Of a stretch of DNA of 64,000 nucleotides, positions 25,330 to 34,181 are shown one piece after another. A program made the translations under genes and the position numbers. The number at the start of each line of letters is the position of its first letter. Position 1 is the stretch's first letter. The DNA is from Pseudomonas frederiksbergensis. Its GTDB lineage: Bacteria > Pseudomonadota > Gammaproteobacteria > Pseudomonadales > Pseudomonadaceae. The notes beneath the pieces are model-generated. The model was not told the DNA's origin and did no database searches. It saw only the letters and a program-made list of their open reading frames with translations. The stretch is from NCBI RefSeq assembly GCF_001952935.1, contig NZ_CP018319.1, forward strand, positions 4,112,001 to 4,176,000, read 5' to 3'.

Positions 25330-26087
25330 TGGGTGCGCTACGCATCATCTTGACGCTGGCGCTGATGCTGGCCGCGCCACTGGCGTTCGCCGCCGATCCG
25401 TTGTCGATCCCGGCGATTACCCTGGGTACCAATGCCGAGGGTGCTCAGGAGTATTCGGTCAGCCTGCAAATCCTGCTGATCATGACGGCGCTGAGTTTTA
25501 TCCCGGCGTTCGTCATGCTGATGACCAGTTTCACCCGGATCATCATCGTCTTCTCGATCCTGCGTCAGGCCCTGGGCCTGCAACAGACGCCGTCGAACCA
25601 GATCCTCACGGGCATGGCGCTGTTCCTGACCCTGTTCATCATGGCGCCGGTATTCGACCGGGTTAATCAGGATGCCTTGCAGCCGTATCTGGCGGAGAAA
25701 CTCACCGCTCAAGATGCCGTGGCCAAGGCGCAGGTGCCGATCAAGGATTTCATGCTCGCCCAGACTCGCAGCAGCGATCTGGAGTTGTTCATGCGCTTGT
25801 CCAAACGCACTGATATCGCGTCGCCGGATCAGGCGCCGCTGACGATTCTGGTTCCGGCGTTTGTCACGTCCGAACTGAAAACCGCGTTCCAGATCGGTTT
25901 CATGATCTTCATTCCGTTCCTGATCATCGACCTGGTCGTGGCCAGTGTGCTGATGGCGATGGGTATGATGATGCTCTCGCCGCTGATCATTTCCCTGCCC
26001 TTCAAGATCATGCTGTTCGTGCTGGTGGATGGCTGGGCGTTGATCATCGGCACCCTGGCGAGCAGCTTCGGCGGTGTATCGCCATGA
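25329..26087 (+). CDS. fliP: Flagellar biosynthetic protein FliP
   Basis: FliP pentamers form the core of the flagellar export gate. The 252-residue product has a cleavable signal peptide (LTLALMLAAPLAFA, about residues 8-21), then the conserved family segments (FIPAFVMLMTSFTRIIIVFS; LRQALGLQQTPSNQILTGMA; FQIGFMIFIPFLIIDLVVAS) and four membrane helices. The ATG overlaps the fliO stop codon (TAATG). fliQ overlaps its end by four bases. Confidence 0.97.
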   Translation: MGALRIILTLALMLAAPLAFAADPLSIPAITLGTNAEGAQEYSVSLQILLIMTALSFIPAFVMLMTSFTRIIIVFSILRQALGLQQTPSNQILTGMALFLTLFIMAPVFDRVNQDALQPYLAEKLTAQDAVAKAQVPIKDFMLAQTRSSDLELFMRLSKRTDIASPDQAPLTILVPAFVTSELKTAFQIGFMIFIPFLIIDLVVASVLMAMGMMMLSPLIISLPFKIMLFVLVDGWALIIGTLASSFGGVSP

Positions 26088-26353
26088 CGCCGGAAGTTGC
26101 GGTAGACATCTTCCGGGAAGCGCTGTGGCTGACCACCATGATGGTTGCCGTGCTGGTGATTCCGAGTTTGCTCGTGGGCCTGTTGGTGGCGATGTTCCAG
26201 GCCGCGACCCAGATCAACGAACAGACCCTGAGCTTCCTGCCGCGTCTGCTGGTGATGCTGGTGACGTTGATCGTCGCCGGTCCGTGGCTGGTGCAGACCT
26301 TCATGGAATACATCCTGCAGTTGTACGGCAGTATTCCTCAGGTCATCGGTTAA
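26084..26353 (+). CDS. fliQ: Flagellar biosynthetic protein FliQ
   Basis: FliQ is a two-helix export-gate subunit. The 89-residue product shows MTPEVAVDIFREALWLTTMM and LVGLLVAMFQAATQINEQTL, which are the family hallmarks, and two membrane helices. It overlaps fliP (ATGA) and is followed by fliR after three bases. Confidence 0.97.
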   Translation: MTPEVAVDIFREALWLTTMMVAVLVIPSLLVGLLVAMFQAATQINEQTLSFLPRLLVMLVTLIVAGPWLVQTFMEYILQLYGSIPQVIG

Positions 26354-26356
26354 ACC

Positions 26357-27139
26357 ATGTCGCTGCTCCAGCTGACCGATACCCAGATCAGTACCTGGGT
26401 GGCGACGTTCATGCTGCCGCTGTTTCGTATCGGTGCCTTGCTGATGGTCATGCCGGTTTTCGGTACGACCCTGGTGCCTACGCGAGTGCGCCTATATTTC
26501 GCCTTGGCGATTACATTGGTCATCGCCCCCGGCCTGCCGCCGATGCCGCCGGTCAATGCGCTGGACTTGAGCGGTTTGCTGCTGATTGCCGAGCAGATTC
26601 TTGTCGGTGCCGTGCTGGGTTTCTCCTTGCAACTGTTCTTCCAGGCCTTCGTGGTCGCCGGGCAGATCGTCTCCATTCAGATGGGCATGGGTTTCGCTTC
26701 GATGGTCGATCCCACCAACGGTGTGTCGGTGGCGGTGATCGGGCAGTTCTTCACCATGCTGGTGACGCTGTTGTTCCTGTCCATGAACGGCCACCTGGTG
26801 GTGTTCGAAGTCCTTACCGAAAGCTTCACTACGCTGCCGGTCGGTAGCGGGTTGATGGTCAATCACTTCTGGGAGTTGGCCGGCAAGCTCGGCTGGGTCC
26901 TCGGTGCTGCGCTGTTGCTGGTGTTGCCGGCAATCACCGCGTTGCTGGTGGTCAACATTGCCTTTGGCGTGATGACCCGGGCTGCGCCCCAGCTGAACAT
27001 CTTTTCTATCGGCTTCCCGCTGACGCTGGTGCTCGGGCTGTTCATTGTCTGGGTCGGGCTGGCGGACATTATCAATCAGTATCAACCGCTGGCCTCCGAG
27101 GCCTTGCAGTTGTTACGCGAACTGGCACGGGCGCGCTGA
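26357..27139 (+). CDS. fliR: Flagellar biosynthetic protein FliR
   Basis: FliR is the single-copy export-gate subunit that closes the FliP5R1 ring and contacts FlhB. The 260-residue product has about six membrane helices and the family motifs (MLPLFRIGALLMVMPVFG; QMGMGFASMVDPTNGV; ELAGKLGWVLGAALLLVLP). It follows fliQ closely and flhB starts three bases after its stop. Confidence 0.97.
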   Translation: MSLLQLTDTQISTWVATFMLPLFRIGALLMVMPVFGTTLVPTRVRLYFALAITLVIAPGLPPMPPVNALDLSGLLLIAEQILVGAVLGFSLQLFFQAFVVAGQIVSIQMGMGFASMVDPTNGVSVAVIGQFFTMLVTLLFLSMNGHLVVFEVLTESFTTLPVGSGLMVNHFWELAGKLGWVLGAALLLVLPAITALLVVNIAFGVMTRAAPQLNIFSIGFPLTLVLGLFIVWVGLADIINQYQPLASEALQLLRELARAR

Positions 27140-27142
27140 GTC

Positions 27143-28281
27143 ATGGCTGAGAGCGAAAGTGGTCAGGACAAAACAGAAGACCCCACCGAGAAACGCAAGA
27201 AGGATTCTCGCGAGAAGGGCGAGATCGCGCGTTCCAAGGAACTAAATACCTTGGCCGTCATGCTTGCCGGCGCCGGTGGATTGCTGATTTTTGGCGGAGC
27301 CCTGGCCCAGGATCTGATGGAGCTGATGCGTATGAATTTCTCGCTCTCGCGGGAGGTGATTCTGGATCAGCGTTCCATGGGTACTTACCTGCTGCATTCG
27401 GGGCAGATTGCCCTCTTCGCGATTCAGCCGGTAATGATTACCTTGCTGCTGGCGGCGTTGATCGGGCCGATTTCTCTCGGCGGCTGGCTGTTCGCAGCGG
27501 GTTCCATGGCGCCCAAGTTCAGCCGTATGAACCCCGGCGCGGGCCTGAAACGGATGTTCTCGACCAAAGCGTTAGTGGAGCTGCTCAAGGCGCTGGCCAA
27601 GTTTTTCATCGTGTTGTTCGTGGCATTGGCCGTGTTGTCCTCGGACATCGACGATTTGCTGCGCATCGCTCATGAGCCACTGGACATGGCGATCATCCAT
27701 AGCCTGCAATTGGTGGGTTGGAGCACGTTGTGGATGGCCTGCGGGCTGATCATCATCGCCGCAGTGGACGTGCCGGTGCAGCTTTGGGAAAGCCACAAGA
27801 AACTGCTGATGACCAAGCAGGAAGTACGTGACGAGCATAAGGATCAGGAAGGGAAGCCAGAAGTTAAACAGCGCATTCGCCAGTTGCAGCGCGAAATGTC
27901 CCAGCGCCGGATGATGGCGGCGATCCCCGATGCCGATGTGGTCATCACCAACCCGACCCACTACGCCGTAGCGCTCAAGTACGACCCGGACAAGGGGGGG
28001 CGCCGATGCTGATCGCCAAGGGTAGCGACTTCCTGGCCTTGAAGATCCGTGAAATCGCGGTGGCCAACGAAGTGCTGCTGCTTGAGTCGCCGGCACTGGC
28101 GCGTTCGATCTACTACTCCACCGAACTTGATCAGGAAATCCCTGGCGGGCTCTACCTTGCCGTCGCCCAAGTGCTCGCTTACGTCTACCAGATCCGCCAG
28201 CACCGTGCCGGCAAGGGTAAGCGCCCGGATCCGCTGAAGGGCGACCTGCCGATTCCACCGGATCTGCGCCGCGATTCCTGA
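27143..28281 (+). pseudogene. flhB: Flagellar export switch protein FlhB, split by a frameshift in a G tract
   Basis: FlhB is the export-gate protein whose autocleavage lets FliK switch export from hook to filament substrates. The first frame (27143-28012) encodes the four-helix membrane domain, the cytoplasmic linker and the cleavage motif NPTH (residues 270-273), then ends after KYDPDKGG with an unrelated RRC tail. The second frame (ATG 28006-28281, 91 residues) carries the rest of the C-terminal domain (MLIAKGSDFLALKIREIA; YYSTELDQEIPGGLYLAVAQ). The break is at a run of seven G (27994-28000); eight G would restore one frame of about 379 codons. It could be an assembly error, a real mutation or a slippery on/off tract. 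Everything else about the gene looks under selection. Confidence 0.9.
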
Positions 28282-28294
28282 TAACACCTCAATT

Positions 28295-28325
28295 CCTGTG
28301 GGAGTGAGCCTGCTCGCGATGGCGT
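28295..28325 (+). repeat. Single REP sequence, family 1
   Basis: One copy of the family 1 core (GGGAGTGAGCCTGCTCGCGA) without an inverted partner nearby. It lies between flhB and the sigma-54 element of flhA. Confidence 0.8.
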
Positions 28326-28382
28326 CAGCCCTGGCAATGCAAATCTCCCGGATACACCTCTATTCCAAACCCCTGTGAAAGT

Positions 28383-28398
28383 TGGAAGGCTTCTTGCA
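28383..28398 (+). promoter_or_regulatory. Sigma-54 promoter of flhA
   Basis: TGGAAGGCTTCTTGCA has exact GG-N10-GC spacing and a perfect TTGCA half; the -24 half departs from GGCAC. It is 63 bases before the flhA start codon. Confidence 0.82.
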
Positions 28399-28460
28399 GT
28401 AGCCGCTCTGCGCCCGCTTCAGGCGTCAAAAAAGTTTGCTTTAAGGAACGGGGAAAACCG

Positions 28461-30590
28461 GTGGATCGCTCTCAGTTATTCAACACTGCACGCACAAACG
28501 TTGCCGACCTGAGTCGAGGCAATCTGGGTGTGCCGTTGTTGCTGCTGGTCATGCTGGCGATGATGATGTTGCCGGTGCCGCCATTCCTGCTGGACGTGTT
28601 CTTCACCTTCAACATCGCGTTGTCGATTGTCGTGTTGCTGGTCTGCGTTTATGCGTTGCGGCCACTGGATTTCGCGGTGTTCCCGACCATCCTGCTGGTA
28701 GCGACCCTGTTGCGACTGGCGCTGAACGTGGCCTCCACGCGAGTGGTGATGCTCCACGGTCAGGACGGCCATGCCGCCGCCGGTAAGGTGATCCAGGCCT
28801 TCGGCGAGGTGGTGATCGGCGGTAACTACGTGGTCGGTATCGTCGTCTTCGCGATTTTGATGATCATCAACTTTGTCGTGGTGACCAAGGGTGCCGGACG
28901 GATTTCCGAGGTGAGCGCGCGTTTCACCCTCGATGCGATGCCCGGTAAACAAATGGCGATCGACGCCGACTTGAACGCCGGTCTGATCGACCAGAACCAG
29001 GCCAAGCTGCGCCGGATGGAAGTGGCTCAGGAAGCCGAGTTCTACGGTTCCATGGACGGTGCCAGCAAGTTCGTTCGCGGTGACGCCATTGCCGGCCTGC
29101 TGATTCTGTTCATCAACCTGATCGGCGGCATGGCGGTCGGTATCTTCCAGCACGGCATGACCTTCGGCGATGCCGGTCGGGTGTACGCCTTGTTGACCAT
29201 CGGTGACGGTTTGGTGGCGCAATTGCCATCACTGCTTTTATCGACAGCTGCGGCAATCATGGTGACCCGTGCTTCCGGCTCGGAAGACATGGGCAAGCAG
29301 ATCAATCGCCAGATGTTCGCCTCCCCCAAAGCGTTGGCGGTGGCGGCGGGTTTGATGGCGGTGATGGGCCTCGTGCCGGGCATGCCGCACTTTTCCTTTC
29401 TCAGCATGGCAGCCCTGGCGGCTGGCGGCGCGTACCTGTTCTGGAAGAAGCAGAACGTGGTCAAGGTACAGGCCCTGCAAGAGGTCAAGCGTCAGCAGGA
29501 ATTGCTGCCATCGCCGGCTCGCGCTCAGGAAACCAAGGAGCTCGGCTGGGATGACGTCACGCCGATTGACATGATCGGCCTGGAAGTCGGCTACCGGCTG
29601 ATTCCGCTGGTGGACCGTAATCAGGGTGGGCAGTTGCTGGCGCGGATCAAGGGCGTGCGCAAAAAGCTGTCCCAGGATCTGGGCTTCCTGATGCCGACCG
29701 TGCATATCCGTGACAACCTCGACCTGGCGCCAAGTGCCTACCGCCTGACCCTGATGGGGGTGATCCTGGCCGAAGCGGAGATTTACCCGGATCGCGAGCT
29801 GGCGATCAACCCTGGCCAGGTCTACGGCACGCTCAACGGCATTACCGCCAAAGATCCGGCTTTCGGCCTGGAGGCGGTCTGGATCGAAATCAGCCAGCGT
29901 GCCCAGGCCCAATCCCTCGGTTACACCGTGGTCGATGCCAGCACGGTAGTGGCAACCCACTTGAACCAGATTCTCTACAAGCATTCGAGTGAGTTGATCG
30001 GTCACGAAGAAGTGCAGCAACTCATGCAATTGCTGGCCAAAAGCTCGCCAAAACTGGCCGAAGAGCTGGTGCCGGGCGTTGTGTCGCTGTCGCAGCTGCT
30101 CAAGGTATTGCAGGCGTTGCTGGCCGAACAGGTGCCAGTGCGCGACATCCGCAGCATTGCCGAAGCCATCGCCAACAACGCCAGCAAGAGTCAAGATACT
30201 GCCGCGCTGGTGGCCGCGGTGCGCGTCGGCGTATCCCGCGCAATCGTCCAAAGCATTGTAGGCACTGACTCCGAGCTGCCAGTGATCACCCTGGAGCCAA
30301 GGTTGGAACAAATATTGCTCAATAGTCTTCAGAAGGCAGGACAAGGCTCGGAAGAGGGTGTTCTGCTGGAGCCAAGCATGGCTGAGAAACTGCAACGTTC
30401 GTTGATCGACGCGGCGCAGCGTCAGGAAATGCAAGGTCAACCGGTGATTCTGCTGGTCGCCGGTCCGGTTCGCGCGATGCTGTCGCGATTCGGCCGATTG
30501 GCAGTCCCGGGTTTGCATGTGTTGGCTTACCAGGAAATACCTGACAACAAGCAAGTGACCATCGTTGCGACAGTAGGGCCCAACGGCTGA
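28461..30590 (+). CDS. flhA: Flagellar biosynthesis protein FlhA
   Basis: FlhA forms the nonameric export gate and docks substrate-chaperone complexes. The 709-residue protein has an N-terminal membrane region of about eight helices (to residue 320) including the conserved FHIPEP-type cytoplasmic loop (RISEVSARFTLDAMPGKQMA; DLNAGLIDQNQAKLRR), and a large C-terminal cytoplasmic domain (IDMIGLEVGYRLIPLV). It starts with GTG (28461), supported by GGGGA upstream and by the conserved MDRSQLFNTAR-type N-terminus. flhF follows after 11 bases. Confidence 0.97.
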   Translation: MDRSQLFNTARTNVADLSRGNLGVPLLLLVMLAMMMLPVPPFLLDVFFTFNIALSIVVLLVCVYALRPLDFAVFPTILLVATLLRLALNVASTRVVMLHGQDGHAAAGKVIQAFGEVVIGGNYVVGIVVFAILMIINFVVVTKGAGRISEVSARFTLDAMPGKQMAIDADLNAGLIDQNQAKLRRMEVAQEAEFYGSMDGASKFVRGDAIAGLLILFINLIGGMAVGIFQHGMTFGDAGRVYALLTIGDGLVAQLPSLLLSTAAAIMVTRASGSEDMGKQINRQMFASPKALAVAAGLMAVMGLVPGMPHFSFLSMAALAAGGAYLFWKKQNVVKVQALQEVKRQQELLPSPARAQETKELGWDDVTPIDMIGLEVGYRLIPLVDRNQGGQLLARIKGVRKKLSQDLGFLMPTVHIRDNLDLAPSAYRLTLMGVILAEAEIYPDRELAINPGQVYGTLNGITAKDPAFGLEAVWIEISQRAQAQSLGYTVVDASTVVATHLNQILYKHSSELIGHEEVQQLMQLLAKSSPKLAEELVPGVVSLSQLLKVLQALLAEQVPVRDIRSIAEAIANNASKSQDTAALVAAVRVGVSRAIVQSIVGTDSELPVITLEPRLEQILLNSLQKAGQGSEEGVLLEPSMAEKLQRSLIDAAQRQEMQGQPVILLVAGPVRAMLSRFGRLAVPGLHVLAYQEIPDNKQVTIVATVGPNG

Positions 30591-30601
30591 GGTAGTGGTT
30601 T

Positions 30602-31930
30602 ATGCAAGTTAAGCGTTTTTTCGCCGCCGATATGCGTCAGGCCATGAAACTGGTTCGTGATGAGCTGGGCGCTGATGCCGCCATCATTGGCAACCGCCGG
30701 ATCGCCGGTGGCGTCGAGCTGACGGCTGCCCTGGATTACAAATTGTCGGCGCTGGCCCCGCGCGTTCCGAACATGGAACTCGAAGACGAGCTGCGCAAGA
30801 CCCAGTCGCGGATCGTCACCGCCCAGGCCGAACTGAGCCTGCGCAGCGAGGGCGAGAGCGACAAATCCACCAATCGCCAATTGTTCGCCGGCCTGCCACT
30901 GACCGCCGCCGAGCCGCTGATCGAACCGACGTACACCGAACCCCATCGTCCTGCACCGGTTGCGGCACCAGCCTCTGGTGGCGTCGACCCACGGGCGTTC
31001 GACTCGATGCGTTTCGAGCTCAACAGCCTGCGCGAACTGATGGAAGTGCAACTCGGCTCCCTGGCCTGGAATCAGCTGCAAGGCAGCCGTCCGGCCCAGG
31101 CCAATCTTTGGCGTCGCCTGCAACGCATCGGCCTGTCCGGTCCGTTGTCGCGCGATTTGCTGGCGCTGATTACCGATATTGAAGAACCTCGTCAGGCCTG
31201 GCGCATGTTGCTGGCACACCTGGCGCGGATGATCGCCACACCGGAAGTCGAGCCTCTGGAGGAGGGCGGCGTGATTGCCATGGTCGGTCCTGCCGGCATG
31301 GGCAAGACCACTACCCTGGCCAAGCTCGCGGCCCGTTACGTGCTCAAGTACGGCGCGCAGAATATCGCGCTGGTCAGCATGGACAGTTTCCGTATTGGTG
31401 CTCAGGAACAACTCAAGACGTTGGGCCGGATCCTCAATGTGTCGGTGACTCACGTGGATCCGGGGCAGTCACTGGTACAGGCGCTGGAGCCCTTGCTGCG
31501 CAAACGCGTGGTGCTGATCGATACCGCGGGCCTTCAGGCCAGCGATCCGGCACTGCGCATGCAGCTCGAAAGCCTGGCCGGTCGTGGCATCAAATCGAAA
31601 AATTATCTGGTTTTGGCAACCACCAGCCAGAAACAGGTTCTAACGGCCGCTTATCACAGTTACAAGCGTTGTGGGCTCGCTGGCTGCATCCTGACTAAAC
31701 TGGATGAAACGGCAAGTCTGGGCGAGGTGTTGAGCCTGGCCATCAGTCATGAACTGCCGGTGGCCTACCTGACCGATGGCCCGCGGATCCCGGATGATTT
31801 GCATCTGCCGCGTCGTCATCAGTTGGTCAGTCGCGCCGTAAGCGTGCAAATGCAAGAAGAACCCAGCGAAGAAGCCATGGCTGACATGTTCGCTGATATT
31901 TACCACAGCCCGACCAAGCAGGTCGGCTGA
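30602..31930 (+). CDS. flhF: Flagellar placement GTPase FlhF
   Basis: FlhF is an SRP-like GTPase that sets the polar position of the flagellum. The 442-residue protein has a basic N-terminal B domain (MQVKRFFAADMRQAMKLVRD), a Pro/Ala-rich linker (about 105-128), and the NG domain with P-loop GPAGMGKTTT (229-238), the FlhF/FtsY motif VSMDSFRIGAQEQLKTLGR-type segment, DTAGL and TKLDE. It is encoded between flhA and fleN, its functional antagonist, as in other polar flagellates. Confidence 0.97.
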   Translation: MQVKRFFAADMRQAMKLVRDELGADAAIIGNRRIAGGVELTAALDYKLSALAPRVPNMELEDELRKTQSRIVTAQAELSLRSEGESDKSTNRQLFAGLPLTAAEPLIEPTYTEPHRPAPVAAPASGGVDPRAFDSMRFELNSLRELMEVQLGSLAWNQLQGSRPAQANLWRRLQRIGLSGPLSRDLLALITDIEEPRQAWRMLLAHLARMIATPEVEPLEEGGVIAMVGPAGMGKTTTLAKLAARYVLKYGAQNIALVSMDSFRIGAQEQLKTLGRILNVSVTHVDPGQSLVQALEPLLRKRVVLIDTAGLQASDPALRMQLESLAGRGIKSKNYLVLATTSQKQVLTAAYHSYKRCGLAGCILTKLDETASLGEVLSLAISHELPVAYLTDGPRIPDDLHLPRRHQLVSRAVSVQMQEEPSEEAMADMFADIYHSPTKQVG

Positions 31931-32044
31931 GGTATTAATGACAGTTTTTGTACCTACATCGATGGTCTGCCATGCATTGTTCAGTTAATGAACGCGCAGC
32001 CAGTAATGTGGCCTCCGTCTAAGTAAGACAAGGTAAAGAAATTC

Positions 32045-32875
32045 ATGGGCAGCATGCATCCCGTACAGGTGATCGCGGTGACCGGCGGCAAAGGTGGCGT
32101 CGGGAAAACTAACGTGTCAGTGAACTTGTCCCTGGCTCTAGCTGAGCTCGGTCGGCGCGTCATGCTGTTGGACGCCGATCTGGGGCTGGCGAACGTCGAC
32201 GTCCTGCTGGGACTGACACCCAAACGTACTTTGGCCGATGTGATCGAAGGCCGCTGCGAGCTGCGCGACGTACTGTTGCAGGGCCCTGGCGGCATCCGTA
32301 TCGTCCCGGCCGCGTCCGGCACACAGAGCATGGTTCATTTGAGCCCGGCCCAGCACGCCGGCCTGATCCAGGCGTTCAGCGATATCGGCGACAACCTCGA
32401 CGTGTTGGTGATCGACACCGCGGCGGGCATCGGTGACTCGGTCGTCAGTTTCGTCCGCGCAGCGCAAGAAGTCTTGCTGGTGGTCTGCGACGAACCGACC
32501 TCGATCACCGACGCCTACGCACTGATCAAACTGCTGAACCGCGATTACGGCATGAACCGCTTCCGCGTCCTGGCCAACATGGCCCAGAGCCCGCAGGAAG
32601 GGCGCAACCTGTTCGCCAAGTTGACCAAGGTCACGGATCGCTTCCTGGACGTCGCCTTACAATACGTCGGCGCGGTGCCTTACGACGAAAGCGTGCGCAA
32701 GGCCGTGCAGAAGCAGCGCGCCGTCTACGAAGCCTTCCCGCGGTCCAAGTGTTCACTGGCGTTCAAGGCCATTGCACAGAAGGTCGATACCTGGCCGCTG
32801 CCTGCCAACCCGCGTGGGCACCTGGAGTTTTTCGTCGAGCGCCTCGTGCAACAGACCGCAGGACCTGTGCTATGA
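32045..32875 (+). CDS. fleN: Flagellar number regulator FleN (FlhG), MinD-like ATPase
   Basis: FleN limits flagellar number by binding FleQ and inhibiting its ATPase activity. The 276-residue protein is a MinD/ParA-type ATPase with deviant Walker A KGGVGKT (16-22), the DADLGLANVD motif and a C-terminal amphipathic tail (GHLEFFVERLVQQ). The ATG at 32045 gives the known N-terminus (MGSMHPVQVIAVTGG). The 114-base gap after flhF holds no clear promoter of known type. The gene end overlaps fliA (ATGA). Confidence 0.96.
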   Translation: MGSMHPVQVIAVTGGKGGVGKTNVSVNLSLALAELGRRVMLLDADLGLANVDVLLGLTPKRTLADVIEGRCELRDVLLQGPGGIRIVPAASGTQSMVHLSPAQHAGLIQAFSDIGDNLDVLVIDTAAGIGDSVVSFVRAAQEVLLVVCDEPTSITDAYALIKLLNRDYGMNRFRVLANMAQSPQEGRNLFAKLTKVTDRFLDVALQYVGAVPYDESVRKAVQKQRAVYEAFPRSKCSLAFKAIAQKVDTWPLPANPRGHLEFFVERLVQQTAGPVL

Positions 32876-33612
32876 CAGCCGGTGGCTACAACCTTTACAA
32901 GAAGTCGGCACGTGACGCGCAGTACGAGCTGATCGAGCGTTACGCGCCACTGGTTAAACGCATTGCCTACCACTTGCTGGCGCGTCTGCCGGCCAGTGTC
33001 CAGGTCGAAGACCTCATTCAGGCCGGGATGATCGGCCTGCTTGAAGTGTCGACCAAATACGACGCCAGCAAAGGCGCGAGTTTCGAGACGTACGCGGGCA
33101 TTCGAATCCGCGGCGCGATGCTCGACGAAGTACGCAAGGGGGACTGGGCGCCACGTTCGGTCCACCGCAATACCCGGATGGTCAGCGACGCCATTCGCTC
33201 GATTGAAGCTAAAACCGGCCGTGACGCTAAAGATCACGAAGTTGCGGCCGAACTCCAATTGAGTCTCGACGATTATTACGGGATTTTGAACGACACCCTG
33301 GGCAGCCGGTTATTCAGTTTCGACGATCTGTTGCAGGACGGCGAACACGAAGGGCTGCACGAGGATGGCGCCAGTGCTCATCTGGAGCCGTCACGCGATC
33401 TGGAAGATGAACGCTTCCAGGCGGCGCTGGCGGACGCGATTGCCAATTTGCCGGAGCGTGAGCGACTGGTGTTGGCGCTGTACTACGACGAAGAGTTGAA
33501 TCTCAAGGAAATCGGTGAGGTCCTGGGGGTCAGCGAATCTCGGGTCAGCCAGTTACACAGCCAGTGCGCGGCCCGTTTGCGGGGGCGTTTGGGGGAGTGG
33601 CGAGCGCGCTGA
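32872..33612 (+). CDS. fliA: Flagellar sigma factor FliA (sigma-28)
   Basis: FliA directs RNA polymerase to late genes, here fliC and probably fliS. The 246-residue protein has sigma region 2 (YAPLVKRIAYHLLARLPASV; VEDLIQAGMIGLLE), region 3 and region 4 (LNLKEIGEVLGVSESRVSQL HTH). The start is the ATG at 32872 overlapping the fleN stop codon; a longer upstream frame is a read-through of fleN sequence in another phase. It is negatively controlled by FlgM, not encoded in this window; the hsbA gene here probably acts on that switch. Confidence 0.97.
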   Translation: MTAGGYNLYKKSARDAQYELIERYAPLVKRIAYHLLARLPASVQVEDLIQAGMIGLLEVSTKYDASKGASFETYAGIRIRGAMLDEVRKGDWAPRSVHRNTRMVSDAIRSIEAKTGRDAKDHEVAAELQLSLDDYYGILNDTLGSRLFSFDDLLQDGEHEGLHEDGASAHLEPSRDLEDERFQAALADAIANLPERERLVLALYYDEELNLKEIGEVLGVSESRVSQLHSQCAARLRGRLGEWRAR

Positions 33613-33614
33613 AG

Positions 33615-33632
33615 GCAGTGTGGGGACACTGC
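33615..33632. other. Short hairpin after fliA
   Basis: GCAGTGT and ACACTGC (7 bp) are separated by GGGG and lie right after the fliA stop. No T run follows, so it is not a standard terminator; it may stabilise the fleN-fliA transcript end. Confidence 0.4.
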
Positions 33633-33767
33633 GAACGCGGCTGGTGAGGTGTTGAACCCTGCCGGTCACGATCTGTTGTGCTCCAGACAGTCATTGAGTG
33701 CTTTGCCGGATTGATTGAAATGGCGCGTCCAGGTGCTGGGCGCGTTTAAGACTGCTTGGAGGTCGAA

Positions 33768-34151
33768 TTGAACAAGAACATGAAAATCCTCATCGTTGAT
33801 GACTTCTCAACGATGCGGCGGATCATTAAAAACCTGTTGCGTGACCTTGGGTTCACCAACACGGTCGAGGCCGACGATGGCACTACTGCCATTCCGGTTC
33901 TCAACAGCGGCAGCATCGACTTTCTGGTAACAGACTGGAACATGCCTGGCATGACCGGTATCGACCTGCTGCGCCACGTGCGTGCCGATGAAAAGCTCAA
34001 GCACCTGCCGGTGCTGATGGTGACCGCTGAAGCCAAGCGCGAGCAGATCATCGAGGCAGCCCAGGCCGGTGTTAACGGCTATGTGGTCAAGCCCTTCACG
34101 GCCCAGGCGTTAAAAGAAAAAATCGAAAAGATTTTCGAACGCATCGGTTGA
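33768..34151 (+). CDS. cheY: Chemotaxis response regulator CheY
   Basis: CheY carries the signal from CheA to FliM. The 127-residue protein is a single receiver domain with the acidic pocket (LIVDDFS), the phospho-acceptor Asp in VTDWNMPGMTG, the Thr of MVTAEA and the Lys of VVKPFTA. The TTG at 33768 is chosen as start because GGAGG (33758-33762) is exactly five bases upstream; the ATG at 33780 is too far from it. It leads the cheYZAB operon. Confidence 0.94.
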   Translation: MNKNMKILIVDDFSTMRRIIKNLLRDLGFTNTVEADDGTTAIPVLNSGSIDFLVTDWNMPGMTGIDLLRHVRADEKLKHLPVLMVTAEAKREQIIEAAQAGVNGYVVKPFTAQALKEKIEKIFERIG

Positions 34152-34181
34152 TGTGCGAAGCCACTGCGCCACGGGGGAGCT

